64,000 nt of DNA from Thiospirochaeta perfilievii (GCF_008329945.1 NZ_CP035807.1:1116001-1180000), one strand, 5' to 3'. Positions 45,895-56,103 are shown, counted from the stretch's first letter. Numbers and translations are program-made. Notes: a model not told the origin generated them from the letters alone.

Positions 45895-46747
45895 CTAATA
45901 AGTGCCTCTTCTTTCTAAACAGGGATTTCATCTTTTTATATGGAGATCTTTGTCCCTTTAAAATTTGGTAATATTCAACTCTTTCCACATATTTAAGAAT
46001 ATCTTCATCAGTTAAATCACTTCCCTTAAACTCATCCTCTTTTTCAATAAAGTCAATTACAAAGTCAACTTCCTTTGCATTTATAAACCTATGGGTTACA
46101 ATGTTTATATCACTTATGGATAGAGCTTTAGCAATAAAGATTAGGGAGTTCTTTGCCTTATACTTATCCCCTGAAAATATATTTTTAACCGTTGTTCCCT
46201 TATGGGAGTTATACATATAGTCTTTTTTAAGAGCTTTTAATACAGCATCTCCAGAAAAATTAACTCCATCTAACCCCTCTGTATTCTCTAACTTATAAAT
46301 ATCCTTATTTACATCAGAAATTGAGGCTATAACATGTCTTACTCTATTATCCTTTTTAAGATAACTCAAAATTTTTGTAATAAGAAAGGAGTCTGAAATT
46401 GAACCCTGTATTATTAAAAAATCAACTGATGTTATATCAAGACTCTTAGTTGCTACTTTTAATATGTTTTTAATCTTGATTATATTTGATGGGACAACTA
46501 TTCCAATATCAACAGAGTTATCTTTTCGGGCTTTATCAAGACCTTCCTTTAAATTTATAAACTTCCTAAAAACCTTATAATCAAACTGTATATAGTTAAT
46601 TCCCCTCTCTAGGGATTTTTTTAAAATGGAATTATATTGATGTTGATTTTTTATATTATTGGATATATCAACTCCAAGACAGGATAAAACTCTTCCTGTA
46701 TCTCCATAGGGTCTAAATTGCACTAACTGACTCCTTATTTGTAACAT
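45887..46747 (-). CDS. Divergent aldo/keto reductase-like protein
   Basis: 286 residues. The N-terminus has the aldo/keto reductase opening (FRPYGDTGRVLSCLGVDIS, LKKSLERGINYIQFDYKVF) and a barrel-like alternation follows (VDFLIIQGS, VRHVIASISD). The standard catalytic DxxY-K-H tetrad cannot be assigned with confidence and the C-terminus is highly basic. Probably a non-enzymatic or changed-function member; cotranscribed with the TPR gene. Confidence 0.55.
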   Translation of the reverse strand: MLQIRSQLVQFRPYGDTGRVLSCLGVDISNNIKNQHQYNSILKKSLERGINYIQFDYKVFRKFINLKEGLDKARKDNSVDIGIVVPSNIIKIKNILKVATKSLDITSVDFLIIQGSISDSFLITKILSYLKKDNRVRHVIASISDVNKDIYKLENTEGLDGVNFSGDAVLKALKKDYMYNSHKGTTVKNIFSGDKYKAKNSLIFIAKALSISDINIVTHRFINAKEVDFVIDFIEKEDEFKGSDLTDEDILKYVERVEYYQILKGQRSPYKKMKSLFRKKRHLLDV

Positions 46748-46785
46748 TTTACTCTTCTACAAAGCCAAGGTCAAGTTAGAAATTA

Positions 46786-47001
46786 TTAAGCAAAGGTATC
46801 TAATATTTTATTAGATTTGTATACAGGTTTATCCTTTCTTTCCTTCTCTTTAAATACAGGACAGTGGTAACCTGTAAATTTCTTTACGTCGATACTAGGA
46901 AGAGAGCGTCCCTTTATATTAAAAACCCTACAAGCTCTAGGTCTATTTTCATCTAGTGTTATGTAAAAGTGAATGCAGTTAGCACAGTTTGGATTATCCA
47001 T
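46786..47001 (-). CDS. Small four-cysteine protein
   Basis: 71 residues with Cys6-Cys9 (NCANC), Cys24 and Cys47 (GYHCPVF), a likely zinc or FeS ligand set. No family recognised. Overlaps the 3' end of the aminotransferase gene by eight bases, so translation is probably coupled. Confidence 0.65.
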   Translation of the reverse strand: MDNPNCANCIHFYITLDENRPRACRVFNIKGRSLPSIDVKKFTGYHCPVFKEKERKDKPVYKSNKILDTFA

Positions 47002-48712
47002 CTATAGTATTAAAGAATATAACTTTTTCAATCTCTGGGTCAAATATAGTATATTTGGGATTTGGATCAACACCTTCTAAAATTCTATCAGCCTCTCGAA
47101 TACTCTCTTCAAATAGTAATTTTAAGGATGGGGATGACCTCTTCCATAGAGGACCACTATCTAATACTTGATCAAAGTTAAGAGTTATACTCTCCTCCTC
47201 TCCATATCTATAACTCCAATCTCCTTTGTTAATATCAAATCTATAAAGGGGAATAAAGAGATAAGCCTTCTCAATTAAATACTCTAATGTTTTACAAATA
47301 TACTCAAATTCTGACTCTGAGAAGGAGTAGTGAAGGTTTAAACGTACCCAGCCAGGCTTAAGTCCAGCCATCTGCCTACTCTCTAAAAGGCATACAAAGT
47401 TTGTTGATAGTTCCTTATCAATACTTAGCAGGTGGTGCCCATAGGGACCGGCACAAGAACATCCAGCCCTAGTTTGTATACCAAAAAAGTCATTCATAAT
47501 TCTAGTAAATAGTCTTGGATGAACTAATCTGTCACCATGACGAACATTAAAAGCTATTATATTTACTTTTTTTTCAGGATCTATGGACCCATAAAACTCG
47601 ATCTTTTTATTATCCTTAAATCTGTTAATAAACTCTGTAAACAGATACTTCTCAATCTTATCAATTGTCTCTATACCTATTCTCTCTTTTAACTGAAAGA
47701 CAAGGGAAGTTTTAATCGCCTGAAGGATTCCAGGTGTACCGGGCTTCTCCCTACTCTCTATATCATCAGTAAATTTCTGGCTTTCTAAAGTAACAAAATC
47801 AACAGTTCCACCTGCAGCAATTGAAGGTGCAAGGGTTTTATTATAGATCTTTTCATTAAAGATAAGCAGCCCAGAAGCTCCAGGTCCCCCTAGGAATTTA
47901 TGGGGAGAGATAAAGATTGCATCAAAATACGACTTATCATCTCTGTTCATATCTATCTCAACATAGGGAGCGCAAGCTGCAAAATCAAAACAGACTATTC
48001 CTCCATGTTTATGCATTATTCGAGCAACATCATAAATAGGAGTTATAATTCCAGAGACGTTAGAGGCTGCAGAGAAGGAGCCGATTTTCTCCCTTTCACT
48101 ATATGTTTTATTAGAGACCATTCTCTCTAACTCATCTAGATCCAACTCTCCACTACTATTTAATGGAACTTCAACAACCTCACAAAGGCTCTGTCTCCAC
48201 ATAATTTCATTAGAGTGGTGTTCATAGGGGCCTACAAAGACAATGGGTTTCATCTTATTTATTTTAGCCCTTAAGGATGTTTTACAGGGGCTTTTCTCCT
48301 CTTCTATTAAAGAGCAAGAGTCTATCATCTCATCTAAACGCTTTTTAGTTGCCGGTGACCAAAAAACTCCTAATATTTGTTGAAGTCTTGTTATTGCACC
48401 TGTAGCTCCAGTACCTGAGAATATAATTTTTCCACTATCCCCTGCATTAACAATACGCTTAATATTAGACTCAGCCTCATGAAGTAAGTTGGTCATAGTC
48501 TTTCCAGTAAAATCGTCATCTGTATGGGAGTTAGCGTAGAATCTTAGCAAATTTTGAATGTAGTTTTCAATAAAATAGAGGCCTCTTCCACTAGCTGTAT
48601 AGTCAGCATAAACAAGGGGTCTTTTCCCAACAGGGGTCAAAAAAAGTTCATTCCTCCCAATAATCTCCTGTCTTAACCACTCTTGTTTAATCATCTCTTT
48701 AATTGGTTTCAT
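46994..48712 (-). CDS. Class V aminotransferase/cysteine desulfurase-like protein
   Basis: 572 residues, PLP-dependent fold type I. Visible: VYADYTASGRGL, a glycine-rich IIFSGTGATGAI, HHSNEIMWR, VCFDFAACAPYVEIDM and the PLP lysine in FISPHKFLGGPGASGLL. The SRxGCSCAGPYG stretch places a cysteine where desulfurases have theirs (QTRAGCSCAGPYGHHLL). Longer than SufS/IscS, with an extra C-terminal ~120 residues. Substrate and pathway not identified. Confidence 0.85.
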   Translation of the reverse strand: MKPIKEMIKQEWLRQEIIGRNELFLTPVGKRPLVYADYTASGRGLYFIENYIQNLLRFYANSHTDDDFTGKTMTNLLHEAESNIKRIVNAGDSGKIIFSGTGATGAITRLQQILGVFWSPATKKRLDEMIDSCSLIEEEKSPCKTSLRAKINKMKPIVFVGPYEHHSNEIMWRQSLCEVVEVPLNSSGELDLDELERMVSNKTYSEREKIGSFSAASNVSGIITPIYDVARIMHKHGGIVCFDFAACAPYVEIDMNRDDKSYFDAIFISPHKFLGGPGASGLLIFNEKIYNKTLAPSIAAGGTVDFVTLESQKFTDDIESREKPGTPGILQAIKTSLVFQLKERIGIETIDKIEKYLFTEFINRFKDNKKIEFYGSIDPEKKVNIIAFNVRHGDRLVHPRLFTRIMNDFFGIQTRAGCSCAGPYGHHLLSIDKELSTNFVCLLESRQMAGLKPGWVRLNLHYSFSESEFEYICKTLEYLIEKAYLFIPLYRFDINKGDWSYRYGEEESITLNFDQVLDSGPLWKRSSPSLKLLFEESIREADRILEGVDPNPKYTIFDPEIEKVIFFNTIDG

Positions 48713-48773
48713 AACACCCCCATACAGGTATACTAAAATGAAATGTATATAAGGTAAACCCTATATAACAGGC

Positions 48774-49910
48774 CTATTCAAAAAACAGGTCATAGTAGAC
48801 AAAGTTTCCATCCTCTATTATAAATAGGTTTTCTCCACTTCTTACAACATCACCAAACTCATTAAAACTGTAATCCTGTATTAATCCATTAAAACTTCGC
48901 CCGCTTGTAATTACATCTTTTAATTTATTTAGGGCATGGTCTAAGTTAGTCTCTAACATAGCTTCGTAAAATAGCATTACTGCATCATAGGATAGAATAG
49001 CTGTTGTAGTTGGATCGCTGAAAAAATGGGACTTAAACGTATTAACAAAATTTACCATCGGAATATTTTTATAAGTATAATTTAACTTATCATAAATAAT
49101 CATACCCTCTACAGACCTGCCCCCATGGGTTAAAACCATTGAAGTTTTTGACCACTCACTACTATAAAAGTTAGGTTTAAATCCAACCCTGTAACAGATT
49201 TGAGTAATCTCAGCTACAATATCACCTCTAGCTATAATAGAAACCGAATCAATCTTCTCTTTTATCAAATTATTTACAAGTAGAATATGGTTCTCAACTT
49301 CACTTATCTCATACTCTATAACAGGAACAATCCCCTTAGTTAAAAGTCCTTTTTTTATACCCTTTATTACACCACTTGTATAAGGGCTATTATCACTACT
49401 CCATAAAAGGGCAACTCTTTTATCACCCCTATTAATTATAGCGTTAGAGAGGGACCGACCCTCTTTATATGTGGTGTCATTAAGCATAATAAAGTTATCA
49501 TCAATATTAGAAAAATTATCCGATTTAACACTAGGACTTATCACAAGAATATTACTACCCTTGGTTCCATCTATAACGGAGCTTCCCATTTTACTAATTA
49601 GAGGGCCTAATAAAACAGAGATATCATTACTTATTAGATCTTTTACAACCTTTTTAGTCTTTTCTATACTATCCTCAGAATTTCCAGTTATCAGTTCTAA
49701 CTTTTTCCCCTTAATTCCACCCTTAGAATTTATCTCGTCAATTGCTAGTAGGGCTCCATTTCTCCCTTGAACTCCAACCTCTGAATACTCTGTAGAGAAA
49801 TTTGATATAAAACCAACTTTAATTGTAGAGCTCTTATTACTATTAACTAGTATTAAAAGGAGTATAACAATAAAAACTGCGAGTATAAAAAACTTAATAA
49901 CTCTATTCAT
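48774..49910 (-). CDS. Periplasmic binding protein, branched-chain amino-acid type (second of a pair)
   Basis: 378 residues. An N-terminal membrane anchor (residues 6-24, no lipobox) precedes a Peripla_BP_6/LivK-like fold (IKVGFISNFSTEYSEVGVQGRNGALLAIDEINSKGGI). Paralogue of the upstream gene, which it overlaps by eight bases. No permease or ATPase is nearby, so it may feed a distant transporter or serve as a sensor. Confidence 0.8.
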   Translation of the reverse strand: MNRVIKFFILAVFIVILLLILVNSNKSSTIKVGFISNFSTEYSEVGVQGRNGALLAIDEINSKGGIKGKKLELITGNSEDSIEKTKKVVKDLISNDISVLLGPLISKMGSSVIDGTKGSNILVISPSVKSDNFSNIDDNFIMLNDTTYKEGRSLSNAIINRGDKRVALLWSSDNSPYTSGVIKGIKKGLLTKGIVPVIEYEISEVENHILLVNNLIKEKIDSVSIIARGDIVAEITQICYRVGFKPNFYSSEWSKTSMVLTHGGRSVEGMIIYDKLNYTYKNIPMVNFVNTFKSHFFSDPTTTAILSYDAVMLFYEAMLETNLDHALNKLKDVITSGRSFNGLIQDYSFNEFGDVVRSGENLFIIEDGNFVYYDLFFE

Positions 49911-51024
49911 TGTAAAAATCGTATTTATTATCTTTTATTATATACAGAAGAATACTTCTAACTCCATCCCCGTACTTATCGATACTAAAGGGTTCTAATA
50001 TACCATTAAAATTTTCTATTTTTAAAATTGAATCCTTTACTAAATTTCCATCAAAACTTTTTGAAAGGGTACCACCATCTTTATAAATATACATAGACTC
50101 ATAGAAGTATATTGCTACAGTATTAGACTCTGTACCAAATTTATCAAAATATTTTTTATTAAACTGTACCTCTCTCTCTTGAGGTTTAGGATTAACCATT
50201 GCATCAGCAATTATCATCCCCTCTACCCTACTACCACCATATTCATGTACTCCACTGGCTTTAACCCATGACCCACCATATAAATGTGGTAGGGGTTTCT
50301 CTTTAGCATAATACTGAACAACCTTAGCACTATCAATTCCGTCGGCAACTAAAAAAATAGCTCCAGGTTCTATATCTAATAGGGAATCAACTATACCATC
50401 AATTTCATCACTATTACTAAACTCAAAGACTTTAGAAATATTTACATCTGTATTTTTTATTCTTTTAATATAACCCTCAGCAACCCCACTAGTATAAGCA
50501 CTATTTCTACTATCTAGTATTAGGACTACATCTCTGTCCCCTCGTTTTATAGATATTTCAGCAATTTTAACTCCTTGAACTGATGATGGAGTTGCTACAC
50601 GAAGAAAATTATCATCAATACCTGTTAAGTCATCACTACTTACAGTTGGGCCTATTATTAAAACATTACTACTACCTACACCTTTTATTACAGTTGATGC
50701 CATTCCACTTAAAATAGGGGAGATAATAACATTAACTCCTTGGGATACTAACTCCCTGGTCCCTGAGTAACACAGATCAATACTTCCTTGGTGATCTTTA
50801 ATAAGTAGTTCAATGGTATGATTATTAATACCTCCATCTCGATTTATCTCATCTATAGCTAAAGTTAGTCCACTTCTGGCACTTACACCAAGGCCTGAGT
50901 TCTTTCCAGATAGATCTGTAATTAGACCAACCTTTAATACCTTAGGCTCACCTGAACTAAATATAAAAATTATTGCAATTAAAACTAGGATAAAAATAGG
51001 GATAAGTATTTTAAAAAACTTCAT
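49903..51024 (-). CDS. Periplasmic binding protein, branched-chain amino-acid type (first of a pair)
   Basis: 373 residues from the ATG at 51024, preceded by GAGGT; the frame extends to 51060 without a ribosome site. N-terminal membrane anchor (FFKILIPIFILVLIAIIFIF), then LKVGLITDLSGKNSGLGVSARSGLTLAIDEINRDGGI. Close relative of the downstream gene, from tandem duplication. Confidence 0.8.
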   Translation of the reverse strand: MKFFKILIPIFILVLIAIIFIFSSGEPKVLKVGLITDLSGKNSGLGVSARSGLTLAIDEINRDGGINNHTIELLIKDHQGSIDLCYSGTRELVSQGVNVIISPILSGMASTVIKGVGSSNVLIIGPTVSSDDLTGIDDNFLRVATPSSVQGVKIAEISIKRGDRDVVLILDSRNSAYTSGVAEGYIKRIKNTDVNISKVFEFSNSDEIDGIVDSLLDIEPGAIFLVADGIDSAKVVQYYAKEKPLPHLYGGSWVKASGVHEYGGSRVEGMIIADAMVNPKPQEREVQFNKKYFDKFGTESNTVAIYFYESMYIYKDGGTLSKSFDGNLVKDSILKIENFNGILEPFSIDKYGDGVRSILLYIIKDNKYDFYNE

Positions 51025-51071
51025 ATAGACCTCATTTAATAATTGTAGGTCATCTAACATCTGTTTTCAAT

Positions 51072-51101
51072 AAAAAAAGGGGCAACTAGTATAGTTACCC
51101 C
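51072..51101 (-). terminator. Rho-independent terminator of the hydrogenase operon
   Basis: Read on the minus strand: GGGGTAACTA, a three-base loop, TAGTTGCCCC, then seven U. Ten-pair stem including one G-U pair, 15 bases after the hydA stop codon. Confidence 0.9.
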
Positions 51102-51115
51102 TATAATATTAATTA

Positions 51116-52861
51116 TTACTTAGTATAAAGAGGTCTCTCTTGATACTTTGTATGTAGTAAATCATGTGCCTTATGGCTACATGGTTCACCTAGGTAATCT
51201 TTGTAAATCTGAACAATTTCAGGGTTCTGATGGGAACATCTAACTGTTGATTTCTCATCATCACTATAAAGTCCTGCAGTTCTTCTAGCTCTAACATCAT
51301 CATCTGTTCCATAAGGTTGACCACCACCAGCTATACAACCACCCTTACAAGCCATAACCTCAATAAAGTGGTATGGAGGAGGATTTCCAGCTTCTTTAGC
51401 AGCCCTAACTTCATTCATGATATCCCTAACATTTGCCATACCGTGGGCTACAGCTACTTTTAATGTAGCATCGCCAAGTTGAACTTCTCCAACTTTAACG
51501 TTTTCTGCACCACGAACAGCAGTAATATTAACATCTTCAATCTCTTTACCTGTTACAAGTAGATGGGCTGTTCTAACAGCAGCTTCCATTACACCACCTG
51601 TTACACCAAAGATAGTACCAGCTCCAGCATATGCTCCAATAGGGCTATCTGCTTTTTCATCTTCTAGATTAACAAAGTCGATACCTGCAGATTTAATTAA
51701 TCTACCTAACTCCCTTGTTGTTAATACTAGGTCAACGTCGTTTACACCAGAGGCCTGCATATTATCATCCCTAGAGATTTCATATTTTTTAGCAGTACAA
51801 GGCATTATAGCTACAGACATAATATCCTTAGGGGCTAGACCTTTTTTATCAGCATAGTAGGTTTTAGTAATTGCACCCTGCATCATCATTGGAGATTTAG
51901 CAGTTGAGAAGTGGGGAATCATATCTGCGTAATATTTCTCCATATAGTCAGTCCATGCTGGACAACATGAAGTAATTTGAGGTAATAATCCACCATTTGT
52001 TACTCTATCTACTAACTCTGTACCCTCTTCCATTATTGTTAGGTCAGCACCAAAGTTTGTATCAAATACAGCATCTACTCCAAGTCTTCTAAGTGCGGAG
52101 TATATTTTACCTGTTGTAACAGTACCAGGCTCTAAACCAAACATCTCACCAATTGCAACCCTAACTGCAGGTGCCATTTGAACAGCAACATGCTTATCAG
52201 ATGCTATCATCTGCATAAAAGTTTGAGTTTCATCTTTTTCGTATATCGCTCCAACTGGACAGTGGGCAGAACATTGACCACACTTAATACATGGAGACTC
52301 TGCAATTAGTGCACCACCAGCTGCAGTCATTAGTGTATCGTCCCCTCGGCCGATGAACTCTAATGCCCATACATCCTGTAGTTGCTGACAAACATTTACA
52401 CATCTACCACAGTTTATACATTTTCTAGGGTCAAATACTAACGCATTTGTTGACTCATCCCTTGGTCTCTCTTTAATACCAGACTCGTAAGGAACTTCTC
52501 TAATACTAAAGTCTTCAGCAAGATCTTGTAGTTCACAAACACCATTTCTAGCACAGTTTAGACACTCTAAAGGATGGTTAGATATAATTAACTCTAAAAC
52601 TGTACGTCTAACACACTGAATCTCAGGGTCATGAGTAATATAGTTTTGTCCTTCTACAATATCAGTTGCACAGGCTCTTACCAATTTAGGGGAACCTTCA
52701 ACCTTTACAATACATATACCACATGACGCCCAAGGCTCTAAGTCCGAGTGATCACATAGTGTAGGTATTTTTACTCCAGCAAGCTTTGCAGCATCAAGGA
52801 TCTTTGTTCCCTGTTCTGCTACTACAGGAGTACCATTAATTTTTATATTTACAGTTGCCAC
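51116..52861 (-). CDS. hydA: [FeFe] hydrogenase catalytic subunit HydA
   Basis: 581 residues. N-terminal [2Fe-2S] domain (IPTLCDHSDLEPWASCGICIV), a His-Cys3 cluster site (HPLECLNCARNGVCELQ), two [4Fe-4S] sites (CINCGRCVNVCQ, CIKCGQCSAHCPVGA), then the H-cluster domain with TSCCPAW, MPCTAKKYE and FIEVMACKGGCIAGGGQP. Cytosolic catalytic part of a trimeric, probably electron-bifurcating, NAD- and ferredoxin-linked hydrogenase with the HydB and HydC subunits upstream. Confidence 0.96.
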   Translation of the reverse strand: MATVNIKINGTPVVAEQGTKILDAAKLAGVKIPTLCDHSDLEPWASCGICIVKVEGSPKLVRACATDIVEGQNYITHDPEIQCVRRTVLELIISNHPLECLNCARNGVCELQDLAEDFSIREVPYESGIKERPRDESTNALVFDPRKCINCGRCVNVCQQLQDVWALEFIGRGDDTLMTAAGGALIAESPCIKCGQCSAHCPVGAIYEKDETQTFMQMIASDKHVAVQMAPAVRVAIGEMFGLEPGTVTTGKIYSALRRLGVDAVFDTNFGADLTIMEEGTELVDRVTNGGLLPQITSCCPAWTDYMEKYYADMIPHFSTAKSPMMMQGAITKTYYADKKGLAPKDIMSVAIMPCTAKKYEISRDDNMQASGVNDVDLVLTTRELGRLIKSAGIDFVNLEDEKADSPIGAYAGAGTIFGVTGGVMEAAVRTAHLLVTGKEIEDVNITAVRGAENVKVGEVQLGDATLKVAVAHGMANVRDIMNEVRAAKEAGNPPPYHFIEVMACKGGCIAGGGQPYGTDDDVRARRTAGLYSDDEKSTVRCSHQNPEIVQIYKDYLGEPCSHKAHDLLHTKYQERPLYTK

Positions 52862-52878
52862 TTAAAATCTCCCTTTCC

Positions 52879-54669
52879 TTAACTGATTGTAATAGCGTCG
52901 AACTTACATGCTTCATAACAAGCACCACATTTAACACATTTATCTTGAATAATAACGTGAGGAGTTTTTCTCTCACCTTCAATACAGTTAACTGGACACT
53001 TTCTTGCACATACAGTACATCCAATACATTTCTCTTCAATAATTTTGTACTGCATAAGATCTTTACACTTACCAGCTCTACACTTACCTTCTTGAATATG
53101 CTCTAAATACTCATCTTCAAAATATTTTAATGTAGATAATACAGGGTTAGCAGCTGTCTGACCTAAACCACAAAGTGATGCGGTTTTCATAGCTTGACCT
53201 ATATCCTTTAATTTTTTGATATCTGCCATATCACCCTTACCAGAAGTTATCTTTTCAAGAATTTCATGCATCTTCTTAGTACCTATTCTACAAGGAGAAC
53301 ACTTACCACAAGACTCTTCTACACAGAACTCTAAGTAGAATTTTGTAACATCAACAATACAATCATCTTCTGACATTACAATCATACCACCAGAACCCAT
53401 CATAGACCCAATAGCTGTTAATGTATCAAAGTCGATTGGAGTATCTAGGAATTGGTCAGTAATTACACCACCAGATGGACCACCTGTCTGTACAGCTTTA
53501 AATTTTCTACCATTTTTAATACCACCACCGATATCAAAAACAATGTCTCTTAAAGTTGTTCCCATTGGAACCTCTACTAAACCAGAGTTCTCTATCTGTC
53601 CTGTTAATGCAAATACTTTAGTACCAGAGGAACCTTCTGTTCCAATGGATTTAAACCACTGGCCACCCTTTGTTAAAATTACTGGAATATTAGCAAAAGT
53701 TTCTACATTGTTAATAATTGATGGTTTACCCCATAATCCTTTAACAGCTGGAAATGGTGGTTTTGGAACAGGCATACCCCTTTTACCCTCAATAGAAGCT
53801 AAAAGTGCTGTCTCTTCACCACAAACAAATGCTCCGGCACCTAATCTTATCTCTAGTGTAAATGAGAAATCAGAACCAAGAATATTTTTACCTAATAAAC
53901 CAGCATCTTCTGCCTGCTTAATAGCGATATTTAATCTCTCAATTGCCAGTGGATACTCAGCTCTAATATAGATATAACCTGTATCAGCACCACATGTATA
54001 ACCTGCAATTGTCATAGCCTCAATAATTGAGTGTGGATCACCCTCACATGTTGATCTATCCATATATGCACCTGGGTCACCCTCATCTGCATTACAAACA
54101 ACATATTTTTGATCAGCTTCAACATTTTTAGAAAAGTTCCATTTTAACCAAGTTGGGAAACCTGCCCCACCTCGACCTCTTAGACCAGAAACTTTTAAGT
54201 GGTTAATAACATCATCCGGTGTTAACTCTCCAGTTAAACACTTCTCTAACGCAAGGTAACCATCTCTAGCTATATACTCTTCAATATCCTCTGGGTTTAT
54301 TAAACCACAGTTTCTAAGAACAACTCGATACTGCTTTTGATAAAATTTAATTTTATCAGAATCAACATCACCATCATTCTTGATATCTTTATATATAAGT
54401 CTATCTACTAATCGACCTTTTACTATTGTCTCTGCAATTATTTCCTCAGCATCCTCTGGTTTAACTTCTACATAAAATGCTTCTTCTGGTAATACCTTTA
54501 CAATAGGTCCTTTTTCACAGAATCCGAAACAACCAGTTTTAATGATTTGAACATCATCTTTAACACCGTGTTTATTTGCGGATTTTAGAAGAGCTTTGAA
54601 TATCTCATCACCCTTTGATGATTCGCAGGCAGTTCCCCCACAAACCAATATAAAGTTTTTTACTGCCAT
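52879..54669 (-). CDS. hydB: Hydrogenase NuoF-like flavin subunit HydB
   Basis: 596 residues. N-terminal thioredoxin-like [2Fe-2S] domain (CGGTACESSKGDE, KTGCFGFCEKGP); FMN/NADH-binding NuoF core (LRGRGGAGFPTWLKW, CNADEGDPGAYMDR, GAGAFVCGEETALLASIEGKRG); [4Fe-4S] site ESCGKCSPCRIGTK; and a C-terminal ferredoxin pair (KCIGCTVCARKCPVNCI, KCVKCGACYEACKFDAI). Receives electrons from NADH and passes them to HydA. Confidence 0.96.
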   Translation of the reverse strand: MAVKNFILVCGGTACESSKGDEIFKALLKSANKHGVKDDVQIIKTGCFGFCEKGPIVKVLPEEAFYVEVKPEDAEEIIAETIVKGRLVDRLIYKDIKNDGDVDSDKIKFYQKQYRVVLRNCGLINPEDIEEYIARDGYLALEKCLTGELTPDDVINHLKVSGLRGRGGAGFPTWLKWNFSKNVEADQKYVVCNADEGDPGAYMDRSTCEGDPHSIIEAMTIAGYTCGADTGYIYIRAEYPLAIERLNIAIKQAEDAGLLGKNILGSDFSFTLEIRLGAGAFVCGEETALLASIEGKRGMPVPKPPFPAVKGLWGKPSIINNVETFANIPVILTKGGQWFKSIGTEGSSGTKVFALTGQIENSGLVEVPMGTTLRDIVFDIGGGIKNGRKFKAVQTGGPSGGVITDQFLDTPIDFDTLTAIGSMMGSGGMIVMSEDDCIVDVTKFYLEFCVEESCGKCSPCRIGTKKMHEILEKITSGKGDMADIKKLKDIGQAMKTASLCGLGQTAANPVLSTLKYFEDEYLEHIQEGKCRAGKCKDLMQYKIIEEKCIGCTVCARKCPVNCIEGERKTPHVIIQDKCVKCGACYEACKFDAITIS

Positions 54670-54671
54670 GG

Positions 54672-55070
54672 TTAGTTCTGCTCCTTCATAATATCTGATG
54701 CAGGTCTATCTAAAACATATTTTGATATTAACTCTTTACCAATAACATGTTTTACAATAATTTCCCTAGCTATATCTCCGTCTACATTTCCATAAATAGT
54801 TTGTGGCATACCTGGTGCCTTAATATCTACAGTTGGCTCTGAGTGACAAAGACCCATACAACCTGTTTGTTTAATAGTTACGTTATCTAATTCATGCTCT
54901 TTAATTTCGTCAATAAGTGCTGACATTGCGTCTTTTGCACCAGCAGCAATACCACAAGTACCCATTCCAACAATTATTGTTACATCATGAGCATCTGTAT
55001 CACGTCTGTTGATCTCTTTTTTCTTATCGTCTCTCAACGCTTTTAATTGTGCTAAAGTCATTTTAGCCAT
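54672..55070 (-). CDS. Thioredoxin-like [2Fe-2S] ferredoxin of the hydrogenase operon
   Basis: 132 residues with the cluster cysteines in MGTCGIAAGAKDAMSAL and KQTGCMGLCHSEP, the thioredoxin-like ferredoxin fold also found at the HydB N-terminus. Two bases separate it from hydB. Probably an added electron-transfer subunit. Confidence 0.9.
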   Translation of the reverse strand: MAKMTLAQLKALRDDKKKEINRRDTDAHDVTIIVGMGTCGIAAGAKDAMSALIDEIKEHELDNVTIKQTGCMGLCHSEPTVDIKAPGMPQTIYGNVDGDIAREIIVKHVIGKELISKYVLDRPASDIMKEQN

Positions 55071-55081
55071 AAGTAAAACTC

Positions 55082-55624
55082 CTAATTATCTAATTCCTGG
55101 GATTCTATGAACTCCTTAAGGAGAATCATATTTGTAACCAGTGTTAAATCACCTAATACATCAAGTAATTCGCTTCTGGTTATAGTATAACTAAGCTTCC
55201 GCTCTCTATCTTCTCTATTAAAAATGAACTCATATTCACCATCAAATGATAAACATGAAATCAAAAGATCTGTGATCCCACCTATTGGAGGTGTATCCCA
55301 GTGGTTTAAGTTAAATGTAGCACTTAATGCTGTTCCCTCTCCTAAAACTGACTTTAGATGAAATGAACCATCGGTCATCTCTGTTGTCTGTATAAGAAAA
55401 GGAATTCCTAAACCCACCCTACGATTTTTATGTTTTATTCCATCGGTATAAAATGGGTCTTTAACCCTATCCAATGTAGACTCATCCATTCCTTTTCCAT
55501 CATCTGTAAGATTAACTTCTAGGAAGGATTTATCCTGAATAAAATCCAGGGTTATTGTTTTGGAATTAGCTTCCACTGAATTCTGAAAAAGATCCAGAAC
55601 CATATCACATAGAGAGTAGTGCAC
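55082..55624 (-). CDS. HATPase-fold ATP-binding protein in the hydrogenase operon
   Basis: 180 residues starting at GTG (55624), overlapping the upstream stop codon. GHKL ATPase motifs: DLFQNSVEANSKT, LTDDGKGMDE and VGLGIPFLIQTT. No dimerisation/phospho-acceptor helix, so it is not a full kinase. Such genes recur in anaerobe hydrogenase operons; the role is unknown. Confidence 0.85.
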   Translation of the reverse strand: MHYSLCDMVLDLFQNSVEANSKTITLDFIQDKSFLEVNLTDDGKGMDESTLDRVKDPFYTDGIKHKNRRVGLGIPFLIQTTEMTDGSFHLKSVLGEGTALSATFNLNHWDTPPIGGITDLLISCLSFDGEYEFIFNREDRERKLSYTITRSELLDVLGDLTLVTNMILLKEFIESQELDN

Positions 55625-56103
55625 TACTTAGATCTATATTTTGCAAGAATCTCAGGTAGATCATCTGCTGAAAGTTTTCCATACACCTCATCACCAACGG
55701 TAATAAGTGGAGCTAACCCACAACAACCAACACATCTAACACCCTGTAATGAAAACTCTTCATCATCAGTTGTACAGTTCACACCACATCCAAGAAGTGT
55801 TTCACACTCAGCCATTAAGTCTCCAGCACCCTTAATATAACATGCAGTACCCATACAAACTGAAATGATATTTTTTCCTGGTTTCTTTAATTTAAAGAAG
55901 TGGTAAAAAGTAATTACACCGTAAACTTTAGCTAACGGTACATCTAAGTTCTTCGCTAACTCGATTGCTGCTGCTCTAGGAATATAACCATAGTGCTCTT
56001 GAGTTTTGTGAAGAATCATAATTAGATTTCCTGGTTTATCTCTCCATAAATCAATGAATTCCAATAAACTCTTAGGAAGCTCTATCTTCTCTTCTGTAGG
56101 CAT
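55624..56103 (-). CDS. hydC: Hydrogenase NuoE-like subunit HydC
   Basis: 159 residues from the ATG at 56103, which has AGGAGG five bases before it; a TTG at 56118 overlaps that site. Thioredoxin-like [2Fe-2S] protein: GYIPRAAAIELAKNLDVPLAKVYGVITFYHFF, then cluster cysteines in VCMGTACYIKGAG and VRCVGCCGLAP. First gene of the hydrogenase operon. Confidence 0.95.
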   Translation of the reverse strand: MPTEEKIELPKSLLEFIDLWRDKPGNLIMILHKTQEHYGYIPRAAAIELAKNLDVPLAKVYGVITFYHFFKLKKPGKNIISVCMGTACYIKGAGDLMAECETLLGCGVNCTTDDEEFSLQGVRCVGCCGLAPLITVGDEVYGKLSADDLPEILAKYRSK

